Assembly: GCA_034008185.1 (NCBI GenBank)
Contig: CM067081.1
Location: 66,888,054-66,952,053, forward strand
DNA: 64,000 bases
Reading direction: 5' to 3'
DNA from: Gorsachius magnificus
Lineage: Eukaryota; Chordata; Aves; Pelecaniformes; Ardeidae
Part shown: positions 27,101-36,100 of the stretch, in pieces
Layout: every line of letters begins with the position of its first letter
Position numbering within the stretch: position 1 is the stretch's first letter
Notes under the pieces: model-generated
Seen by the model: only the letters and a program-made list of their open reading frames with translations
What the model was told of the DNA's origin: nothing
The model's database searches: none
Translations under genes and position numbers: made by a program

Positions 27101-30100
27101 TCCATTGAAACTTTCTTAGAGCTTATTTTCTATTTGCTGCTTGCTTGTATCTGTTTCTCTCTGTGACCATACATTGTCATATTAGCTTAAATTAGTTTAA
27201 ATACAGATCTAAATTGGTTTAAATACAGCTTTTGCTATCTGTGCCTTCTTAACTGTGCTCAAAATTGAAAAATGTTTTTTAGCTAATTCTGTGTAGGATC
27301 CTTCCCTTTTTTCAAAGGGTGTCATTTTATTTCATCTCCTGCTGAGTATTCTGTTGCTGCTAGATAGTAGTAACACCATATAATCTTGTTTGGTCTTTTT
27401 TCAGCTTGCACTAGATACACACTATTGGACGTGGATAAATCACTTCATGATCTGGGGATCACTGGTATTCTACATTATCTTTTCTCTGCTCTGGGGAGGA
27501 ATTATTTGGTATGAACCCTAATATAAATTGCATTGCAAATGTTATTTCAGAAACAGTTGTTATAAAGTTGTTATATATTTTACTTTTTTCTCCCAAATGG
27601 AATTAAATTTAGCTTTTACATATTGTAGAACTCACAATAGCAGTCACATTTTAAACACATCAGTAATGGTAATTACAGAATGCTCAGCTCTTCTTTCACT
27701 GAATGGCTGCTAAAATACTCATAGAGAAGACTGTGAAGAGGAGAATATCAGACCTCAGACTGCCACTGGGGCCATCTCAGTGGCATCAGTCAAAAGCAGG
27801 CCCAGGGTTGGCTCAGGTAGCTGAGGCTGGCTGGCTGAGGCAAGATGTCGCAGAGTGGGTCACATCTATGCAGCTTGGGGCTAAGCCACCCATCTGCTCA
27901 GCTTGCCTTGGAGGGAACTAGCTGTAGCAGTCTGAAAGACGGCCAGGGAGTGGAACGAACATTGAAGTTGTGCGGATGACCAGGAGTCCTGTGTTTGAGC
28001 TCATTATTTTCCCCCTTATTTAGCAAAGTAGATTTACTGTGGGGGTGTGAGCACCTACTTGTTCTACTGTTGGTAAGAAGCTTTTTAAGAATTAGTATAA
28101 CTCTTGTACATAGCTGATTTTGAAAGTAGGTTTGGTTTTTTCTATTAAAAAAATCTGTGTACTTGAAACTGAAATTTTGGGGAAGATCAAGTTGAATCAG
28201 GTTCAAGTTTTCTTACTATGCCTGATTGCCATCAGGAACTTGAATTTGTGTTTCTTACCTGTAGAGTGCCCAGTGACAAGGTCATCTTTTCTAACCTCTT
28301 CTGCTGGCGCTGTTCTACTTTGTTATACTTAAGTAAACATTTTGAGAGAAAGCAGAGCCTAACTTTTGCATGGTGATTAAGGTGCCATCTAATTTAAATT
28401 AAGGATTTTCATTTTAGTGTGTCCTTGAGTAACCACCTGTCAACTCCTTGGATATTCAGTAGCCTCTTCTTTTTTTTTTTTTGTAAGATCAGATCTCAGC
28501 TTCTTCAGCATCAGAATGAAAATGGTTTGCAGAAGTGACGTTTTCCCTGCTAATGTTTTCCATCCAGCCTTGCTGCGTACTAGTGATGTGACTACTTACA
28601 CTCAGCAATGTATTTTAACTTGATTACCTTTTTAGATTGCAAAGACTTCTATCAAATTTTGGAAACTAGCAGGCAACTACTCTACTGGTAGGAGGGCTTT
28701 ACACTGCAGCGTTGCCACAGACTGTCCACTGATCTTTGCTCTCTGTAAACATGGCCTCTGGTTCCCGTTACTGTACAGTGACGGCATGTTAACAACCAGA
28801 GAACTGCCGTGGAGATACAGGGAGACATGGAAGTGAAGGCAGTGAAAGTGGGGGCAGATAAAAACGTGGTGAGAAGCTATGGGGAGCTCAAGAGGTACGA
28901 AGAAAGGTGTGCTGAATGAGCCTTACTTTGAGGATACATACAAATGAGCGTGCGATGGGAAAGAGGAGGCGAGTAGTAGGTGGGACAATGAGAAGAAAGG
29001 TGGAAAATATCTGGGACAAGAAAAGGATTAGGTGGAAGAGCATAAACAGGATAAGAATGTAATTTAGTTTATCTTTGCAAGGGAGAGGCAGCTTGGGAGG
29101 GAGGACAGCATGGCATTTCCTAAAGCACGGAAGGCAGGAGTAAGGCAGTTCTCTCTAGGCAGTGAATGTTTAGATCTCCTTTTCAGAAAACTGGGATGGA
29201 TGAACTCCCACAAACCAGGAAGTTGAACATGCAGTATTTCATCAGTGTCATGATTTTTGTATTTAACATTGCCAGTCTTTTGTGTATTGAAGTGTAATAT
29301 CTATTTAATCTTTCCTACTAGGCCTTTTCTCAATTATCAGAGGATGTATTACGTGTTCATGCAAATGCTGTCAAGTGGTCCTGCATGGCTGGGTATAATT
29401 CTGCTCATAACTGTAAGCCTTCTTCCAGATGTTCTCAAGAAGGTCTTATGCAGACAGTTGTGGCCTACAGCAACAGAAAGAATCCAGGTAACAATAGTTT
29501 TCATTGTGGAATTAGTTTTTTATATCCCATATAATAATTAGACCTCTCTCAAGCTTAGAGATAAGATTAGAACAGAGGTTCCTCACCTCTGGTGTATATC
29601 ACTGGTTGTGTGTACCAGCTACTTCCGAGCAGTACGGTGAAAGAAGCTGCCTATTATTTATGTGGTGGTATTTACCTGAACCCTGGGGCAACCCCTGCAC
29701 CTCCCTACTAGCAACCACAGGGAAATCAGCTGATGAGGATGGTGGGGAGACAGGTAATGTGGCTCAACATGATTCTTGACTTGAGGAGATAAGAAGGGTA
29801 AAGGGATTGGGATCTTGGTGAGGGTAAGTAGGAGGCACTTACATCGGCCTGGACAGCAGTTGTTCCTGCTGTTGTTCCTGCCCACACCCCTGAATTGAAG
29901 TAATTATCTTTCACACCAAGTCACTCTACTTCATAAGTGAAACTTCAGTGTGGACATTTTAGTATTTACCGTGAAAGCTGAGTGTACTTATCTGAAATGG
30001 AAAACCAGCTAAAATAAGCTAAACTCAAAACCGGTAAGAAGGGAGCATGTGGTTTTATTGAAATCCCCTTTAAAGTAGGGATTTGCACAAGCAGTTGCAA

Positions 30101-33100
30101 TCCTATACCAAGGGACTCTGCAACTGCATGTGTGTTTATTATTGAATAAATCTAGAATTTATACACTTAAAATAAATGTGATGAATATATAGTATGTTGG
30201 TAAGGAATATGTAGTAAATTCATGCCAACATTTGTATTGCATGACCTGTGCAATGTAATACTTCCTTAGCAAGCTATTTTGTACTGATGCTGTGCCTGTT
30301 ACAAAAACGTGTGTGAAAACTTATTCATATTCTATTAATCACTTTTCCCTCTATTATATTTCAATTTACATTTTGCCTGTTTTGATACATTATCTCTACC
30401 TAAATGTTCCTTGCTGTGCCAATTGGAAGACTTTTTTAAAAATCTATTGTCACCTTTCTTCTGATAAGCCCAAAAGGAGAAACTATTATGTAAATAAAGA
30501 GTTGTTCTGATGAGGCTGAAAGGGAATTCAGGTTCTGTGGGACGCATGGTACTATTCTGGGGCCAACAAACCAACCCCAATAGAAAATTTTACCTGCATT
30601 TTTGACCCCAACAGACCTTCATATATTATATATGTTAGAAAGTGAAGGACGGTAGAGGTGTTGAACCTGAAACTTATGTTACTGCCTTTGCCCTTTTCAG
30701 CCCATTAATCACCACTGTTAGGTTAAAATAATGAGTTACCAGTGACTGTGTGAGTAGCGATTAGCTAGCATTTTGATGTTTATTTAAGAAGATACTTTGC
30801 ATTAAGAGGAAAGGAATAAAGGAACTTTACTTCCCAGGAAAGTGAAATCTCCCCTTTGACAAAGGTAAAAAATTCTTCTCTCCCACCTGCAAAGTAAACC
30901 CCCTTGCCATTGTCTTGTATTCCTTGAATGTACAGTTGTGAAAATGCCCCACTTCAGGAGGACAGGAGAGAATAAAGAGTAGCAGAAAAGCATTCCCAGG
31001 CAGATCAGCATTTAGTGTCTTCCTGTTTTGGTGTCTGTAATAGATGTCTCTTTGCCATATATGCTACTTATGGAAGGAGTTGATCTCAGTATAGGTTTTG
31101 CATGCTTAATTTAAAAGTCTAAAGAGAGAGAATGTGGGTGGATTAATGCAAACAAACGAGCTAGCAAACAAAAGCCCCAAACAAAGGTATTACTGCATTT
31201 CTTACAGGTGCTGTATGTTACTGCTGGAAAATTAATCAATTGTAAAGCAGACTTTGGGCTTAACACTGGAAATACTCATTTTTTAATATTTAGTAGAAAA
31301 TATTTGACTTTTAACCAGATATATCCCTTGTGTTTCTTCTTCCCTCTCTCTGTTTCTTCCTGTCTGCCAATCCGCTTTGTCTAAATAACTGCTACCTTGC
31401 TTTAAACATAAATGATGTGCACGGTTACTTCCTACAATCTTCTGGGGAAATCAGACTAAACATCAGTGCCTTTCTGTTGAGCAGTCCACCATCTTTATGC
31501 TTTCTCAGACTTCAAGCAGTCTAAGTTTCTAATGGAACAAAAGGTGACTTTTTTCTGCCTTTCTGCATGCTTGGCCATTTCATTCAAAGGACAGTAAAAA
31601 GTTTATCATCAGAAGTTATTTACTGTGCTCATTATCTCCATTTCTGATTCACATCAACTATATTTTGAAGAAGAACGCTTTTTAGTATAGTTTTTTCCAT
31701 CTTCTGTTTGTTTATCTCAAAGATTCTGTGAATCGTTGCCACAGTCCGTCACTATCGCTATCACTTTTGTCACTGTTGTTACTGAATTTTACACAACATT
31801 TCTGCCTCAAGAATCTAGGATTCCTAGATCCTCATTTTAATCATTGATCTATCTGTAGGTGAATGCATGTCACGCATTGTACCTGAGTAAATGGAATAGT
31901 TGCCACACAAGGAGGCTAACATTACTAGCCTAATACAGAAAATGTGGTACTGGAAACCATTTAAGCAATCTTTGGAATATATTAATATATCTGCTCTGTT
32001 GTGACAGAAGAAAATCCAACTTTTTTATTAATAAGTTAGTTCCAGCATGCATTTTGAAACTGGGCTTTATTTATATTCCATTTTATGAAATTCTGTGCTC
32101 TCCCTAGAAAGAAAACAGCTCCAGATCCAGAAGTATATGGCATCTAACTTAATATAGAAGAAATGTTAGTAAATCTCGGCTTCCCTACAGTCTGCAAGAA
32201 GACTCCTTTTGACTTAATACTAGGAGGCTGTTGGTTTCCATTGCAGATTTTATGTCTTTATTTCTTAACTGTTTAAGATTAAAAAATACATTTTCCTCTT
32301 TCTTTCCTCCTTCAAAAATGTACAGTCAATAAAAATTACTGTAGTTATGTAAGTCACAGGGAAAATACGCCAAGTTTTTTTTTCAGTATTGAAGATTCTG
32401 GCTAAAATTGGCTTTTAAGGGCCTTAGGATTGATTTGAACTGAGCTTTTAACCAATTATTTGTAAACCTACTGCATTCCTATAAGCGATATTGCTTTCTT
32501 TGTAATAAATGGGCTTCTGGAACAATTGAAAAGATTAACATAGGACTAGCAGCCACCTAAATGGTGGTGACTAAATTAGTTCTCCTCGGGCAATAAGATC
32601 ACATAAAGTCTTTGAAGCAATTCTTACGCTTATAAATTTTTCAAGTACTTGAGTCACTCCAGCGTGTGGTGGGTGATTGTTTACCATCGTTATCATTCAG
32701 AGGTTTTTAAACATTCCAGATCTAGCTCTGGGTTTTTTTGAGCGTGCTTTTCAGTGATATACACACACATATGTATGTGTGTATCATATTTACGCATATA
32801 CACACGCACACATATGAACTGTTGTCTGTCTTGGGCTAAAACATTAATTTTGCAAAAGCTTTGGAGGAATCTGTTGTCTTCTGGTAATTTTGATCAAAAT
32901 CTGCTCATGTCTCATACATGTCCCAGACTCTTTGGCTCAATGAATCAAGCTGAATTTTGTGCTTTAACTGGAAATTGTGCAGCTGCGAGGTTTCTTTCAG
33001 CCTTTACTTTTAAAAAGCAACAGGGTATTTTTTTTAATCTATCCAATCTACGTGAATTGCTTTTATTTCCTTTCTCTTTATTCTTCTTTCATTAATAGCA

Positions 33101-36100
33101 GAAGCTTGGCAGCTCTTTTAAAAAAATTTTTAAATTATCCTTTTTCCACTTTTATAATTGTCACTTTGATTGACAGTGTTTCAGCAATCGCAAATATTTT
33201 GTAGCTGAAATGCCAGGTGTTTTGATTCTAAGCTGTAAATAACTTCTGTGCTTTCATCCCTTTTTAAGAGAGATTTTTCTTTTTCGCTTTGCTTCTGACT
33301 GATGGTTTTTTACTTCACTCTCACTTCGGTCACAACACCGGCCCATCAGCCTCATTACGAGTTCTCTACCCCTTGCTGCACTTGGGAAAACCCAAAGCGG
33401 TGCTTTTGCCTGGGGAAGCCTCTCTGGGGATTCATCGTTCTCCTGCTCCTCAGCGGGCTTAGCTGCTGTTGAACTGCACAGCGTGCTTAGAAACCTGGTC
33501 ACCAGCAAACTGTTGCCTTTGTCACGTGTGGGGCTCCTCTCCTGTGGAAAACAAAGCGAAGGAGCTTGCTCTTGCGATATTTGAATCCCAATGGAAGAAG
33601 TTACCCTGGTAACTGCCCTGCCCTCTCTCCCCGCAGTGTAATGACTAAGCTGTAAGTCAGCCTTCATTAGCACTGGCCCCATCACCTCCCTCGGTAGCGC
33701 TCCCTTCTTTCAGTGTACCCGTTGTTCTGGGGAGTAGTGAAGCGGGACGTCCGCTCCTTAATTTGGAATTGGTTTGGCCTCATCATGTCACGGGGACCTC
33801 TCCCATTCAGTGCAGGTTATTGACAGAGGGGCAGGACTTGCAGCCCACAGTACTTAGTCATGGTACAGTTTTAAGTGCTTTTGAGAGTAATTAAGTATTT
33901 TTAACAGAGTTTGAAATGGAATTAAAGACATCCTCAGAGTGGCTCAAGGATTGGGAGATAGAAACCTTGTTTTACACTGGATAACCTTTCCTTTTTAATT
34001 CTATCAGAAAATCCATCACTTTTACAGGACTTTGCTGCAATAGTTGCATTTTACCAAATGGTACAATTCATACACCTTTCCCTCTTGTATTCAGCACGAG
34101 TCTCACTGTTTTTCCTCATCCTTGCAGAAGAGTGTGAGACATAAAACAGCCCTAAATGCACTGGCGAACAGCGATGGGCCACTTCTTGAAGGAAATCTCT
34201 CAGCTTCCGAGCCATAATTAGATCAAAGCTAGGTAACAGTACTGTATGTGTTGCCAGTTTGGATTAATTTCTATTGATGAACTGTGCTATTTACAAATCA
34301 ACTGTTTCCTCCAGAGTTTTTGATGTACTGTATCAATATTGATACAAAATCGTTGTGTTTAACTTGGAGAGCCTAGTTTTTGCAAGAGATGTTCCATGCC
34401 ACAGGTAAGATCTTTTCATCTCGGCCACTTACTCACGTAAGGCAAAACGACGAATCAATATACCCATATTAAAGCCCTATAAATACATTGTGTTATGTAT
34501 AGGTGTTGTGTGACATTCCTTCTGTAGCAACTGCGGTTGTTACTGCAGAGTGTATTTGCATTATGCCACGGTGTAGAATACATCAAGTCAGAAGCAATTC
34601 TCACACGTTTGCAGTTTATCCGTCATCTCCCATGCTCTTGAATGCATATATAGACCAAATGCAGGCGGTAAAACAGGAAGGTAACCACACAAAAGGAAGC
34701 GTGGATAGGACCTCGAGTCAGGGAAACAGGGCTGTGCATCTGACAGTATTTACCTCCATAGTCATGTGTTCTGTATAGACCAGTGCATCGCTGCCTCGGA
34801 TCCAGAGAGAAGCGTGGTAGTCTTGCCAAATACCTGAGACAGCAGCACAAGTGGTGAGCTCCTAAATCCTCAGAACATTAGGGTGGCAGAATGTTCTCTG
34901 CTTTCCATCACCTCCTTGCCATATCGCTAACATGTATGAGTTAGAAAGTACACTTTGTACTTGGATATATTCCCACCTGGGTGCCTTATCTGCCCCAGTC
35001 CCTTCATGTTCTCCTGACCCCAAAAGCAGCACATCAGGAACTAAGTGAAGGTGCAAAGGACCAATACGTGAAGAGGACAAATGGAACACAATGTGCACGT
35101 GTGGGCTGTAGGGCTTAAAGTTAGCTGAGGCCTGCTTTTGATTTACTTTCAACAACTGCTAGACAAGTAGCAGCAGAAAACCCCAGCTTCCTTGGGTAGC
35201 TTCAGGCATGGCAGACTGAAGGTGCTTGCCTTGGAGCTATGTGTAGAAAAAAATGTATTTTCTTTTTAGAAATATGTATGGTAACTATAATACTTCCCTT
35301 TCTAGCTGGAAGAATAGGAAAAACAGTTACCATACAGTGTTTGACTACTCCTTCTGATGTTTCCAAAACAAAGTCTGCTAATCCGTTACCTGATTATCTA
35401 CATTTTCCTGTATTAATGTTGGTATTTGGTCTATATGTGTGTTTGAAAGAATCCAGGCCTCACTGTTAGTGAGCGGTTTGGTACAGTTTGCTGACTGTTC
35501 CAAGAGCAACTGTTGTAAGAGAGCTTTCTGGTCGCTCTTGGTTATGCGAGAGTAGTGCTTCAAGCTTGTGATTGGCATGAGAAATGTTAATATTAAATCT
35601 TAGTCAAACTTCTGTAAGCTACATCGTTTAATACTTACTTTGTGATTTTGTCCCTTTTGCTACCATGTTCATGTTAACAGAGGAGGAGGAAGGGGATGAC
35701 TAAGAATAAAGGATTAACTGGCTTATACAGTATTAATGGAGAGAGTAATTTATAACGTTGATTTGAATCATGCTTATAATGCATTTATATCTTAAATACT
35801 GTCACATAACCTCTATACCTCTGTACCTGGAAATTATATATGCATTTAGTGAAAGGAATGAGATAAACTCATTGGGGAAATTGCTGTGCTAATTTTCTTG
35901 TAGTTTGTGCACATCTTCCAGGGTCTTGTCATGCCACCATGATGTTACTGTAGTCCTGAGTGTTTCCTGAGTGGAAGTGCCAATTGTGCCAGAGTCTGGA
36001 GTGATTATATGTGTGGTACAGATACATTTTAATGGACAGTTAGACCAAGACAGTATTGTGATGTGTAGTATAAATTGCCTGTATAGATGCTAGATGTAAC

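Noticed and set aside
42..29487. ATP11B or ATP11C instead of ATP11A
   Set aside because: Paralog-specific segments ([31 protein letters not shown], the [12 protein letters not shown] tail) and the downstream neighbour MCF2L fit ATP11A; ATP11B lies beside DCUN1D1, and ATP11C beside MCF2 has a different N-domain.
33254..33685. 143-codon - strand open frame
   Set aside because: Lies in a GC-richer block where stops are rarer; no conserved motif. Kept only as a composition observation.
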